Origin: Spinacia oleracea
Taxonomy: Eukaryota; Streptophyta; Magnoliopsida; Caryophyllales; Amaranthaceae
Length of the DNA stretch: 64,000 nt
Assembly: GCF_020520425.1 (NCBI RefSeq)
Contig: NC_079487.1
Coordinates: 1,240,001-1,304,000, forward strand
Reading direction: 5' to 3'
In this document: piece by piece, positions 46,401-59,100 of the stretch
Numbering within the stretch: position 1 is the stretch's first letter
Layout of the letters: each line of letters opens with the position of its first letter
Program-made: the position numbers and the translations under genes
The notes under the pieces: model-generated
Databases searched by the model: none
What the model saw: only the letters and a program-made list of their open reading frames with translations
Told to the model about the DNA's origin: nothing

Positions 46401-47644
46401 ACTCCCCGTATTGTATCATTGCTGTCTGAGTCGTACAATCCACATGTACGATATGGTGCTGCCTTAGCAGTAGGCATTTCATGCGCTGGCACTGGTCTAA
46501 GTGAGGCTATATCTTTGTTAGAACCGTTGACATCGGACGTTGTTGATTTTGTTCGGCAAGGTGCCCTGATTGCTATGGCCATGGTTATGGTTCAAATCAC
46601 CGAAGCTATGGATTCACGGGTTGGCACATTCAGGTAATATTTGTAGGCTTGTAGCTAAGAGCTCCTATAGTCCTTTTCTGCTCAGTTTCGTGTTCATTGT
46701 CTTTTACTATTCTGTTTTAGGCGGCAATTGGAAAAGATAATACTTGACAAGCATGAAGATACCATGAGCAAGATGGGAGCCATTTTAGCGTCTGGAATTC
46801 TTGATGCTGGTGGAAGGAATGTGACAATTAGGTTGCTTTCCAAGTCGAAACACGATAAAATCACAGCAGTGGTTGGTCTTGCTGTTTTTAGCCAGTTTTG
46901 GTACTGGTATCCTCTCATATATTTCATAAGCTTGGCATTCTCGCCCACAGCCTTTGTTGGGCTGAACTACGACTTGAAAGTTCCAAAGTTTGACTTTTTG
47001 TCCCATGCAAAACCTTCCTTGTTTGAGTACCCAAAGCCAACTACTGTGCCCACCACTGCATCAGCTGTGAAACTTCCGACCGCTGTATTATCAACATCAG
47101 TAAAGGCCAAAGCCAGGGCAAAAAAGGAGGCAGAGCAGAAAGACAAGTCTGTAGGGTCAGAGCCTTCAGCTTCCACATCTGCCAGTGGGAAAGGAAAATC
47201 GTCTACAGAGAAGGAGGGAGACTCTATGCTCGTATGTCATTCATGCTCTACTCTTGATTTTTCGTTTAGAATTCCAGGTAATCTTATTTGGTTTGTTTCA
47301 TTGCGTGGCAGGTTGATAGTCTACCAGAAAAGAAGGCTGAGGCGGAACCTTGTTTTGAAACCATAACAAATCCTGCTAGGGTAGTTCCCGCTCAAGAGAA
47401 GTTTATCAAGTTTCTGGAGGGAAGCAGATATATGCCTGTGAAGTTGGCCGCTTCTGGTTTTGTACTTCTGAAAGACTTACGTCCTGAAGAACCAGAGGTA
47501 TTGTCTCTTACTGATGCACCTGCTTCTGCTTCTGCAACAACAAATTCTGCTGCTGTTGCTGCACCAGTGCAACAGGGAACTGTTGCTGCCATGGCTGTTG
47601 ATGAGGAGCCCCAACCCCCTCAGCCTTTTGAGTACACCTCATAA
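40474..47644 (+). CDS. RPN2: 26S proteasome regulatory subunit RPN2 (PSMD1 homolog), 1000 aa, 13 exons
   Basis: Exons: 40474-40616, 40872-40935, 42246-42351, 42500-42611, 42695-42863, 44075-44541, 44630-44765, 44855-45103, 45207-45427, 45508-45766, 46401-46633, 46721-47231, 47312-47644. All phases agree and total 3003 nt. RPN2 is the large scaffold at the base of the 19S particle; in yeast and animals it carries the RPN13 ubiquitin receptor. The N-terminal helical part has [18 protein letters not shown] and [11 protein letters not shown]. Proteasome/cyclosome repeats span about 410-800, for example [41 protein letters not shown] and [15 protein letters not shown] Lys/Ala-rich charged linker ([13 protein letters not shown]) follows at about 830-890. 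The C-terminus is PPQPFEYTS, the conserved plant ending. The in-frame upstream Met at 40345 gives a Pro/Ser-rich extension unlike the family, so 40474 ([15 protein letters not shown]) was chosen. Length fits plant RPN2 (about 1000). Confidence 0.97.
41693..41710. repeat. AG microsatellite in RPN2 intron 2
   Basis: A run of nine AG units lies in the 1.3-kb second intron. The rest of that intron (40936-42245) is AT-rich, with GGAATTC / CAATTCC-like inverted motifs near 41130-41280 that may be the remains of a MITE. Confidence 0.7.
43352..43533. mobile_element. MITE in RPN2 intron 5, 182 bp
   Basis: Perfect 11-bp ends, TCGTTTGGTTG and CAACCAAACGA, enclose a sequence with CTTCCCATGGGAAG. It is related to the element at 39551-39867. 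No clear duplication was found. It sits well away from both splice sites of the 1.2-kb intron. Confidence 0.65.
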
Positions 47645-48741
47645 TTGTCAATGATGTTGGTGGGTCAGTTGAACGCGAGGCTTGTTTGGTTGCCAACAAT
47701 CATCTAAGGAAGGGGTAGATATTTCAGAGAGAAATTATAATATTGATGGGTCAGTGAAATGTTTGGTTATGGACCCAGTAATTGTTCAGTTGGTTCTCTT
47801 TTGAGAATTTTTTGTGTCAATCTATTTGCAAAATGATACTTGTATTTTACATGGTGAAGAATACATGAAGATACCTTTCGCTTATCCTCAATTTCCATGT
47901 TTGTCGTTACAATTTGAACCAGGCTCCTAGAGCTAGATTTCATCAGCTTACAAGTAGTTTAAGGTTTTTTTTAATTGACAGTTATGTAATAATCTTTTCG
48001 TGTTACATTTATGTCATTGACACTATTATTATTACAGTCTATGAGACTACGAGTCCTACCTTGTTTCAAAATCTTAAGGTTCTGCATTAGTGATTAGTAA
48101 AATTGTAAAGGAATAAGGATGTTCACTGAATGTCACGGACATCATGATCTGAGTAGAACGTAAAAGAATTCAAAAAAGCAAGTTTGAATATTTGAAAGGA
48201 TTGGAGGTTGTAATTAAGTGATGTTCATAGTTTTGTAATTATTAATTAAAGTCATGAGAAAGTAAAAAGAGCGTAGTTGGGCTGTGAATGTGATTCACAT
48301 TAATTAGAATCATGAGAAAGCAAAGACCCAGCCCAGCCCAATAAAACTTATGGGCGGGTAACTGGGTGGTGGATATTTAGTATTCAAAGGCTCCAAATGT
48401 ATTGACAAAAGTCAAATCTCTGAATTTAATGGCGCTTTTCTTTGTTGTTTATACATGTGACTATATATCTATCTCAAATAATCTATGTATCATTCATGAG
48501 TATGTATGTATGTATTGTATTGTATTGTATTGTATACCATTTCTTCACCTCTCCAGAGTGTTACTAGCTAGATTGCTCATCCAAGACAACTTGGGAGTAG
48601 TCTATGTTAACCATTTGGTATTTTGCAGAATACTAGTAACATTTTCATAGTTATATATGTCAGGATAGGATATTGTCTTGATGCGCATGAGAAAACTAGC
48701 TAGGTCCGGTCCTAGTTGTTGTGACGTATATATAAAGTGTG
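47645..48741. promoter_or_regulatory. RPN2 3' flank and FAMA upstream region
   Basis: The first 250 bp or so should be the RPN2 3' UTR. The rest is the spacer that should carry the FAMA promoter. A TGTAT microsatellite lies at about 48510-48535, and TATATATAAA at 48727-48736 looks like a TATA box. No other gene is seen. Confidence 0.5.
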
Positions 48742-50684
48742 ATGCAGAAAGAAGAGAAGTACGCGGTACACACTCTGATAATTTGATTCTAAACAACAAA
48801 AACAAAATAAAAGTTGTGGCTTGTTGTTTTAGTACTTGATATGTTATTGTTTTTACCTTGTTTCTACTCTAGCAGTTACCCTTTGATTATCAACTATGTT
48901 ATTTATTGGGTGTCCACTACTTGTGCAGGCGGCCACAGGGGAATTTGCTGCCAATGTAAATAGTTGTTCTTCCGTTCTTCCTAATCAAAGTGGGTCATTG
49001 CCGCCTTATCATCAATCTCAACCTCAACCTCAACCTCAACCTCAACCTCAACCTCAACCTCAACCTCAACTTCAAGGTGATAATACCATAATTGAGGGGA
49101 GCGGATCAGTTATGGTGGATTACATGTTAAACAGCCCTTCTGCTGAGATTATTAACAATCCATCAAGAACATCTTATCAGGAACAACAGCCCCTTGTGGT
49201 GGATGAGCACAACAGCAACAGCAGCATCAACTGTATAAGTGGAGGTATTCCCATTAATGCGGATAGGACACTCAGCTTTGCAGATGTTATGCAGTTTGCA
49301 GATTTTGGGCCAAAGTTGGGACTTGACCATTTCCAGCAGGAGAAGAGCCATACAACAGATCACAATATAGACCCTGTTTATTTCCTCAAATTCCCTGTGC
49401 TTAGTAGTAATTCACATTCACATTCACATTCACATTCACATTCACATTCACATTCACATTCACATATGGTGGCAGATCATCATGGTCATGGTAATACTAG
49501 TAGTATTCATGATGATAGCAACAAAAGTATTACCGAAAGAGATGAAGATGGAGGTTTTGGTGATCCTTTCCGAGAGAGAGGATATAGCTACGACCACCAA
49601 CAAGATGACAACAATCTTAGTAATCCGGTGCAGCTTGACTTTCTCAGTAATGATGAAAATCTTGCAGGAACAGGAACAGGAACAGGAACAGGAACAGGAA
49701 GAGTAGTAGGGCATAATAATAATAACAATAATAAGAGCAGCAGCAGCAGCAGCAAGAGGAAAAGGCCTCGAAGTATAAAGACAAATGAGGAAGTGGAAAG
49801 TCAAAGGATGACTCATATTGCTGTTGAAAGAAACCGCAGAAAGCAAATGAATGAACACCTTCGTGTTTTAAGGTCTCTCATGCCTAGCTCCTATGTCCAC
49901 AGGGTACTTAACCAGTTAACCCCATTACCTTACATTGTTTTTGTATTTGTAATTACTAAATTTTCATGTTAATTATCAAGTATGAAAATGTAGGGAGATC
50001 AAGCATCAATTATAGGAGGAGCAATAGAGTTTGTCAGAGAACTGGAGCAACTCCTACAGTGTCTTGAGTCCCAGAAGAGGAGGAGACTCTATGGAGATTC
50101 AGCATCATCAACAGTACTCGGAGTAGTTCAGCAAACGCCACAATTAGTACAACCGCAACCACAACCACAACCACAACCACAACCACCACCACCACCACCA
50201 CCACCACCATCACAACCACCACCAATGAGTATGAGTATGAGTGCAATTGGAAACCATGAGTTGGACCCTATGGGTTTTGCAGGAGGATTGCTCCAGGAAG
50301 AAACAGCCGAAAGCAAGTCTTGCTTTGCAGACGTGGAAGTCAAAGTGTTAGGTTTCGATGCTTTAATTAAGATCCTTTCTCGCAGAAGGCATGGCCAACT
50401 CATTAAGGCCATTGCTGCCCTTGAGGATCTGCATTTCAATATTCTCCACACCAACATCACTACCATTGAGCAGACTGTTCTTTATTCTTTCAATGTCAAG
50501 GTACATTAATACTTTAATACTAATTACTAAACTCATTTTATACCACTAAATTAGTGGACTAATACTTTTTACATGCATCTATCTTTTGTAGGTTGCTAGT
50601 GAAGCGCGGTTTACTGCTGAGGATATTGCTACTTCTGTTCAGCAGATTTTCACTTTCATTCATGCTAATACCAATATTATTTAA
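48742..50684 (+). CDS. FAMA: FAMA-type bHLH transcription factor, about 532 aa, 4 exons
   Basis: Exons: 48742-48765 (tentative), 48929-49903, 49994-50500, 50592-50684; all in phase. In Arabidopsis FAMA drives the last division and differentiation of guard cells. Here the bHLH is at about 300-350 ([20 protein letters not shown]), with the H-E-R residues that bind E-boxes. LQCLE at about 354-358 is the LxCxE retinoblastoma-binding motif known in FAMA. An ACT-like region at about 440-532 follows ([20 protein letters not shown]). The N-terminal [18 protein letters not shown] segment (here [14 protein letters not shown]) and [11 protein letters not shown] are FAMA hallmarks. The first exon gives MQKEEKYA, like the short FAMA start, but it is only 6 bp from a TATA-like sequence. 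The alternative is a Met at 48896 in the same frame. The protein is long for FAMA (about 414 in Arabidopsis) because of QP, SH, GT, N, S and P repeats. Confidence 0.93.
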
Positions 50685-51430
50685 GGTTAAAAGTAGTTAT
50701 TATGATGTCATAATTTCAAAATTTTAATTTCTCGATAGATACAGAGTTACAATTTACAGACACGCATGTGAAATTGATCAAGTCACTCTAGAACATACTA
50801 TATATTATGTGTGTAGTATAGGAGTACAGATCGATAACTCTTATAACCAACTCTTGTTAATTGTTATACACTTACTTATACATACTATTGGTGTTTCATT
50901 ATTAATAATTTACGTTGTCCATGAGTTTATGACCCTTTAATTTTGTGAAGCATATAGCGAATCAAATCTTATCCTGGGTTCGACAAACTTGAAATGGGCA
51001 CTTACTACATACAAATAATATTAGGCGATCAAGTAAGAGAGAGACAAATGAGACAAATGACGTAGGGTTGCAAATAAATGTCAAATGGGTTCAAAGCAAG
51101 AATTCGAGTTAGAAGGTCAACGGGCACCTGTATGACGACAGGGGTGTGCGTTGACTTGTCAGTTAACATGATTGAAAGTAAGGGGTCCTTGCTTTCTTGG
51201 CGGTATTAGGGAAGCGGCTACATGTATCCCAGGTATCAAATAGTAACATATCCTAAGCTCCTATTGGCTGTTGTCACATAAGCAACTTCACTTGGGATTA
51301 AAATTTAAATCTAAAATTTCAAATGGTACTTGAATTTGAAATTTTAGACCCATCACAGTCAAGGGTATGAAACTATTTCATACCCCGAGGGTATATGTAG
51401 CCTTTTCGCACTTGACCTAACCTTATGAGT
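50685..51430. other. FAMA 3' flank
   Basis: It probably holds the 3' UTR and then AT-rich spacer. AAATTTAAATCTAAAATTTC, with its near-complement TGAATTTGAAATTTTAG, at about 51300-51350 gives a weak inverted repeat. I see no gene. Confidence 0.4.
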
Positions 51431-52445
51431 TACAGCGCGTCTCCTGTGAGACCAGTCACACCATCAACTTGATGGTGTGACGAGCGCGAAACCAATAGCG
51501 TACCTCCCCTAAAACTATAAAAAAAAGTAACAGATCTAAACTATAGAAGTAACATACCTAAACTAAAAAGTATCTCCTCTAAAATTATATATAAAAAAAA
51601 GTAACATGTCTAAACTATAGAAGTAACATACCTAAACTAAAAATGTATCTCCCCTAAAACTATTCCGTATAAAAAAAAGTAACATGTCTAAACTATAGAA
51701 GTAACATACCTAAACTAAAAAAGTACCTCATCTAAAATTATAAAAAAAGTAACATGTCTAAACTATAGAAGTAACATACCTAAACTAAAAAAGTACCTCA
51801 TCTAAAATTATAAAAAAAGTAACATGTCTAAACTATAGAAGTAATATACCTAAACTAAAAAAAATACCTCCTCTAAAATTATTAAAAAAAAGAAACATGT
51901 CTAAACTATAGAAGTAACATACCTAAACTAAGAAGGTATCCCCCCTAAAACTACTCCGTATAAATAAAGTAACATGTATAAACTATAGAACTAACATACC
52001 TAAACTAAAAAAAATACTTCCTCTAAAATTATAAAAACAAAAAAAAGTAATATGTCTAAACTATAGAAGTAACATACCTAAACTAAGAAGGTATCTCCCC
52101 TAAAACTACTCCGTATAAAAAAAGTAATATGTCTAAACTATAGAAGTAACATACCTAAACTAAGAAGGTATCTCCCCTAAAACTACTCCGTATAAAAAAA
52201 GTAATATGTCTAAACTATAGAAGTAACATACCTAAACTAAGAAGGTATCTCCCCTAAAACTACTCCGTATAAAAAAAGTAATATGTATAAATTATAGAAG
52301 TAACATACCTAAACAAAAAGTACCTCCTCTAAAATTATAAAAAAAAAATAACATGTCTAAACTATAGAAGTAACATACCTAAATTCGCAAGTGTGAACTG
52401 GTCTCACCATCAGTGATGGTGAGGACAGTCTCATATAAGAATTTG
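51431..52445. mobile_element. Hairpin-ended element filled with about 12 tandem repeats
   Basis: The left end has CACACCATCAACTTGATGGTGTG (hairpin at about 51459-51481) beside GTGAGACCAGTC. The right end has ACTGGTCTCACCATCAGTG, then ATGGTGAGGACAGTCTCATA. The two ends are imperfect inverted repeats of about 45 bp. Between them (51520-52385) are about twelve copies of a 70-77 bp unit with ACATGTCTAAACTATAGAAG and TAACATACCTAAACTA. The end type also occurs at 1405-1455. It is non-coding and looks like a non-autonomous DNA element that amplified its core. Confidence 0.7.
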
Positions 52446-53179
52446 GGTATGAATTATGATTGGTTGTTTTCTTTTTGTATAAAATATATTATGTTCTTGG
52501 GCATTCCAAGTCATTGGATACACTTATACACCTACATTTACCTGTACCCGAGAAATAGCCGGAAGGTTTTTTTTTACAAGGACTAACAAAGCTAAAACAA
52601 ACAAAACAAAACAACAGCCTACAAAAGACAGTGATATAAGAACAAGTTTACAGTTTTGTGGTTTTAATAATAATAACAAAGGGATTCCATCATGTCATCT
52701 GCATAGAATTTGAAGGTAATCAATTCAATCAATATTAGGGCACAATTCTTTTTAGGGTATCTCCAAAAATGAGTACTCCGTAACAATTACTTGTATATGA
52801 TGGACAAAGTAACACTTTAAAATATCGGAGGGTAACAACTTACAAACAAACAACTGATAAGGCTAGTAGTCTACTTCTATAGTCATACGGAGTACTTCTT
52901 ATGCTTTTATGATGGAACCTGGTTTAATTCGTGTGAGGTCTTCTCTCCTCGTCATAAGACTTGAACACTTGACCCAACACACAACAAAATTTCAAACTGA
53001 CCACCAATATAAAGTCAAAAGGAGAGATTGCTTAAATCACTGCCATTTTAGTTCCCCACTTCTTACTTCTTCTATCAGGCTTTCTGATTCTCTTTTCTAT
53101 AGCTAGGTATGGAGTAACAACCCAGCATCTTAGAAGGCCACTGTTTTGTCTAGTGCCTTCGAGTTTCTAGGCCCGTCAC
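52446..53179. other. Spacer between convergent genes
   Basis: This is the shared 3' flank of FAMA (+) and the NDUFAF7-like gene (-). A poly-T/AAACAAAACAAAAC stretch lies near 52567-52615. The small open frame at 52909-53106 has no recognisable features. Confidence 0.4.
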
Positions 53180-56100
53180 CTATTTGATATTGTAAGTTGG
53201 CACACTCAGATAGAACTTGGTATTCTTGAAGTCATCCAACAGTGGGTTGTAACCATCTTTGGTTTTTGTTTTTGATGGCAGCCCGAATTGTTCCATGAAA
53301 GCAGATGTATCAAGCTGCAAACAAAATGGTGAAGGTTTAAATAGAAACGCAGAAAATCCATCAGGAGAAAGAAGGGGAACTGACAGATTGAGTCAACAAA
53401 GATATGAAAGTACAGTGACATATTAAGTTACCCTCTTAAGAACTCAAAATGAGAAATGGAAAGCACTACTTTCCTCAGAAAATTACTACCTTAGGAAAGT
53501 ATACAAGCTCAACTATTGTTGCAGAACCAGGAAGCTAAAATCTATATTATACACAAGTCAAGCTAACAGGCCCAAGCAATTGGAACATAATCAGCCGATT
53601 CAATTCCACAGATTGAGCTTCTAGGTTAAGCTAGGAGAAGGGACAACATACTTGAGTCAAATAAACATGCAAACCACTCTACCTAATCTGTTTGTTACAA
53701 CAATATATCTATTGACTGCCACCTAAACAACTTAATTCGAAACCAGAAGACTTGATTTCCCTTATGCAGCTTATTAACATGCAATGCATCTTCTTTCTGG
53801 TTCATTTTCATTCTCTACAGGTTCCCAATAGCCCATCCACCACAAGCAACAATTTAGGTTTTCCCATCCATCATCATGTTGAAGCATATGGCACACATCC
53901 AATATGATGCCAAGTTGTTAAATCGGACACTTTATAAGTTATTCTTATTTATTTTTCCACTTTCTAAGATATCAAGTTCTTGACAAAATCCTGATATTCT
54001 CCTAAGCTAAAGTTATTAAGGGAGGAAGATGAGATTGCAAACAATATTACAAACGTACTTTTCTTTACTAAGATGGATCAACTAAAGATTATGAAATTCT
54101 CCCAATCTTCATAGCTGCATGTTATCCACATAAATTACTCACTCTGCATCGAGGAACTTATGCAGGGAGTTAAGGTAAGCTAACAGTACTCAACTACTCA
54201 TCCCTTCACAGAAAAAGGAAAAGGCTAACTTTACTTATCAACCCACATGATATAAATTTAATTGCAAGAGCTATGAAGTCAGATGTGCTGCTTACTGTAA
54301 AAGTCCGCCTCTTCTTCTTTTCTTTGGATGGGTTTTTTTGGCATGTTTCCAGCCAACCTGAGCAATAATGATCAAAGCGTTCCAAAAGCCAGAAGTCTGT
54401 TGGGAAAAAGATATCAGCATCACCCTGCAACATGAAGACAAGAAAGAAATTGATTACTATTCTCCTCATCATTTACTTTCCATAGTTCAGAATTTATATC
54501 AAAATATCATTTTTTTTTTCAGCCACTCGTTTGTCGGTAGTAAGGGGTGAAGTGGGGGGGGCAGGGGTTCCATGTACGGCATAATGAATCCAACGGATAA
54601 ACCCGGTCATAATATATCATCTTAGTATCATTTGACGCATTATGCCATAACGTCCACAAGTAGCAGTGCGTCTATTTTCATACATGAACATAGGCATTTG
54701 TGGATGACATGAACATAGGCATTTTCATACATGAACCAGTAACCACAATATACGAGATAATTGTGATCAGGCACAATAGTGCATCTCCAGCCTCCTACCT
54801 TGCAACTGCAAGATGCGGGGTGGAATGATTTTTATTTTTTTTCAAATGATACGTAGGGAATAATTTGATAAAATTGTAAAAGGTACTTGTAAATTGTAAT
54901 GAACCTGAACTTGATGAAAAAAATAAACATAAAAAACAAAGCAAACCTTTGCATCCAGATAGCTATTGTAATCTACGCTGCAGCCATCGATCTGCACAAA
55001 CGGTACAAAACAATGTCATTAGCTTATGCAAAATGATCTTTTTGATTGCAGGTCACTCAGACTTCCCACTGTAATTCTGAGTGGAGTCGTTTGGAATTTC
55101 ATTCCTCGTTTTCGAAAATCTTTTGACAAACATTTATGCCATTCACAAATGGACGAAATCTGGTGCAATGATGCCAAAAGCAATGATTTCATGGAATCAT
55201 ACACAAAGATCGTTTAGGGGGTGAAGGGTACATTGAGGAATCAGTTAACAGAAAATGGAGACTACCATCACTAATTCCAGAAAGCCAGTTTGTAGCATAA
55301 CTCCTATGTAAAGTAAATTTTACAGGACTCTGCAAGTTTTAGATCTTCCCAAGTCCTGACATAGTCAGAACTAAAGGTAAGATGGATCACAGAATATGGA
55401 CTCGAACACATAAATTGCACGTATCAGATCATGAGATATGGCGCCAAATAAGCCGAAGATTCACGCAAACTACATCAGAAACCAACCATGTAACAGATAT
55501 AAATCTGATAATGAAGTAATGAACCCACATCAATTCAATTCTAACAACTGGAAACTAGATCCCAAATCATCATTTCATATTCAGCAATTAGTCAAGAGTA
55601 TACCATTTTCATGTACCAAATCACTAAATGCAGCGCAGTCAGTCTGAAATGGGAGTAGCTTAGCATGTGAAGGAAGTGTGAATTGTCATAAGCAACAGAA
55701 ACATATAGAGACCAAAAATTTTCTCTTCATTAGCAATGCATTCGAGACAACCTCAACATAATTTTCGGAACAAGGTTGCCAGTTTCAAGAAATTTGTAGC
55801 ACAAGCAGATAACTGAGGCAGAATCGAAAACTGTGCATAATTCAATATCAAGAATTACCTTTGCTGAGACCAGTGGAGCCCTTAGACCAGGTAACTTCAC
55901 ATCAGGTAGGTAACTAAAATCTGATGCAATCAACGACATCTTTGGTAGGGCACTATGTAAAGCCTCCATAAGTTTCTGATAGAATATTGAAAGCAATTTA
56001 ATCTTCAAGCCATCAGTAAAGCAGGTGACGAAGATGTTCGAAATTGAATTTTGCTTACCAGACAGCCTGTTGGTAGCCAACAACGCCGAGGCTTAGGAAA

Positions 56101-59100
56101 GATTTTAGAAAAAATACTTCTTGCAGCTGATGCTACTCCAGTTGCTGGGCCATTAATATCCTCAGCCAATATCTCAATGCAAAGTGTTATTAGACGATCT
56201 TGTAAAGGTCTGTATGACTCAGACGGAATTTCCCTGTTGATTACAATAAAGTTAGTCAGGTTACCATTGGATTTGAGATTTAAGCTCATAACTTAACGGT
56301 TGACCACAAATTCACATGCCTAAAAGACATAGAATATCAATATCAATATCAATTTAGAATAAAATATCACCAATTACTAAATACAGTTTTCGGGGTTTTA
56401 GTTTTTTCCCTTAGTAAGAATGTTTTGGAGGGCACAAAGCAGCAAAGAACAAAAGTCCACCAACAAGAAACATCCAAAGAAGACAGACTAGCCAAACCTT
56501 GGCTATGGATCCAGGTGATATCTTCCCATGGCCTTTTGCCACTGAAAGTGTCTTTCTTTTCTCAATACCTGGGCATCCATCCATCGCTCCTTGTTGGTCA
56601 TTTGAAGGAGTTATAACTTTTGGATGCAAAGAGCCCAGGTTTCAAGAACCTTAGTAAATTAGAGCATATTCTTCAAACACCAACATTTTGTGTTAAAGAG
56701 AGAGAATTGAATAAAAGACAATATAATAGGTAGAGAGATGAGAGAGAGTGAGACCATTCATGAATTGGTGTTCATGAACACCAATTTCCTGCATGGAGGG
56801 CTTGACATGTGGCATATGGGGGATCAAACAATATTGTTTATTTTTTTTTTAGTTGCAAAGTGACATTTTAGAAATGGTGTTTGATAAATGTTGTTAAATG
56901 TTGGGTTTGGTGTTGGGGAGAGAGAAAAGATAAAATATTATATTTAATTAGATTGAAGTCCAAATTCTTGATGTTTGATAAACATGCTCTTAGTACCCTC
57001 TTATCCCTTCATCTTGGTTATTTTATAGAAATTTTCCATTCAAAATTCATCCTTTAGACCTTTCCCAGAGTGGATAAATATTACAGGAGTTGGACCAATC
57101 GTCAAAAGAAAAACTCTTTTAAGACCGGCCCACACAACTAATGCCATTCTTAAAATACTAAAGCTCCCAATTCCAATATTTATTCGTACAGTAAACAATT
57201 GGAGTAGGTTCAGTTCTAGCCCCATCTTGTCTATCGCCCTGTGAAGGTTTTTATAACCTTCTGACCAACAGGTCCAACCAATCTTCTACTAATGATTGGT
57301 TTTAGTAGGAGAAAACCCATCTCCTTTGCCCCCCTGTAACAAGCCCTCACCCCCAAGGCTGTCTGCTCAAAACCAATGATATTCTGCAAAATTAAAAACC
57401 CCACAAGTATTTGCCTCCTAGTGTATCTCAACTCTTATGTTTTGGAAGTGGAGAATCTGGGCGCCATGCACTGTGGACTAGCCTTGTTTTCATGGAACAA
57501 GTCATTTGAGATTATAAGGATCATATGAGATTGATTGCATGCTGTCATGAATCAGAATATTCACCAAAGGCCTCTTATTCAGCTCACATATACAAGGCAC
57601 CCAACAGGTTAATGAGAAAAACATGCCCTGAAGTTAGATGATTCTGTTTTGCAATTGCTTGAAGAAGAAGTTGAGGTTACTCCAGGGATTTTGCATACAA
57701 GTTAGTTTATACAGAGTGTGAAATATAGTTCATAGATTTTTTTGATAGTAAGGAATTGGAGTATAAACAAGGGAGAGGATGAAGGGAAATGTATCTAGTC
57801 ATTACGTTTTCTCTTTCTTCTTTAAACCTCTTGTAACAAAAATGTCATATGAACAAACGGGTCCACGATGAACTCGTAATGGCCTTGGGACTGTCCTTGC
57901 GCACTCATATTTGGTGATATCCGGACTTGAGGTCCAACATGGTAATAACCCATGAACCATATCCTTGTTAAGGTTGTCAATGATGGGGATTAAATACTTG
58001 TCCGACACCATATCCCTAATGAGGGTCCTATGAACAACAAAAAATACCAAGACCAATCCTTTTTGACAAGCAGCACAAGGCTCTATAATACGCTAGTAGA
58101 TGCTTGCTATGTTAGTAGGACTCTTCATTTTACGTCAAGTACCCGTGTCGGATCCTCGACACTCGGACATGGCTACGGACACTGGACACTTCATTTTGGA
58201 CCAAAATCATGATTTCTTTTTCACAAAATAGCTTAGTCGGACACTTGGACACGTACCCGTGTCCGACATGGGTACCCGAGTTTGAGTAACATAAGATGTT
58301 TGAGATACTCCTTCCTCCAATGTGTCCCTTATAGTGATATTCATATCATGGAGTTATTTAGCAAGTTGGTGACTAACCCTACACAAATCTTTTGAAAGGC
58401 GTATGCACTAAAAACAATCTCTCTCCGGAACAACTCATCATCTCTTGCTTCCACTTCATTAATAATATTCTAAATTTTTGCAAATTTGATAAAAGAAACT
58501 GTTATGAAGGAGGTGAAAGTTTGTTTTTTCACATAATGAATTTGTTTCTCAGTCAATCTAAATCCTTCCACAACCCCCACATTAGTCCTCATCCCTGCAT
58601 CAATAAACAAATTATTTTCAACGTCATTAGGAAAAACAAAAGTATCTTCACCATACAACCGTTGTATCTTGAACTTTTCACGTCGTGCGGCTCTAGAATC
58701 CACTTCCTAGATCAGCCTACTCTAATGCATAATGGAGGGTAGTTGGACCCTTTATGCATTCTTGCGAAATTACACATTGTGGACTAATATTTTATTTCAC
58801 AAGGCAACAACATACAATATTTACACAAAAAGTTTCCGGCAGCGTAATAGAGTAACCATGGAATCACATGCCTTGGACAAACCATTATTAAGAAAAAATT
58901 TAAGTGGTAAATTGCAGCTATACCCCCCTTGTGTGGAATATCATGTAAATACGGAGTTTCTCTACTACTTTACATAGGTTTATGGGTAATAATGCAAAGA
59001 GACGTGGTTTCCCACAAGGTTATAATTATGATAGTTCTTGTATGGAATTGCATATTAGCCGACCCCAAAACATTTTGGGACTAAGGCTTTGTTGTTGTTG

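Noticed and set aside
49460..50466. Minus-strand frames of 70-132 codons across FAMA
   Set aside because: They are shadows of the in-frame hexanucleotide repeats and bHLH coding sequence, rich in Val/Gly/Cys runs.
58392..58977. Short frames at 58392-58742, 58470-58703 and 58732-58977
   Set aside because: No family motif could be read. They lie within an intron beside retroelement relics and may be gypsy remains, but I could not support that.
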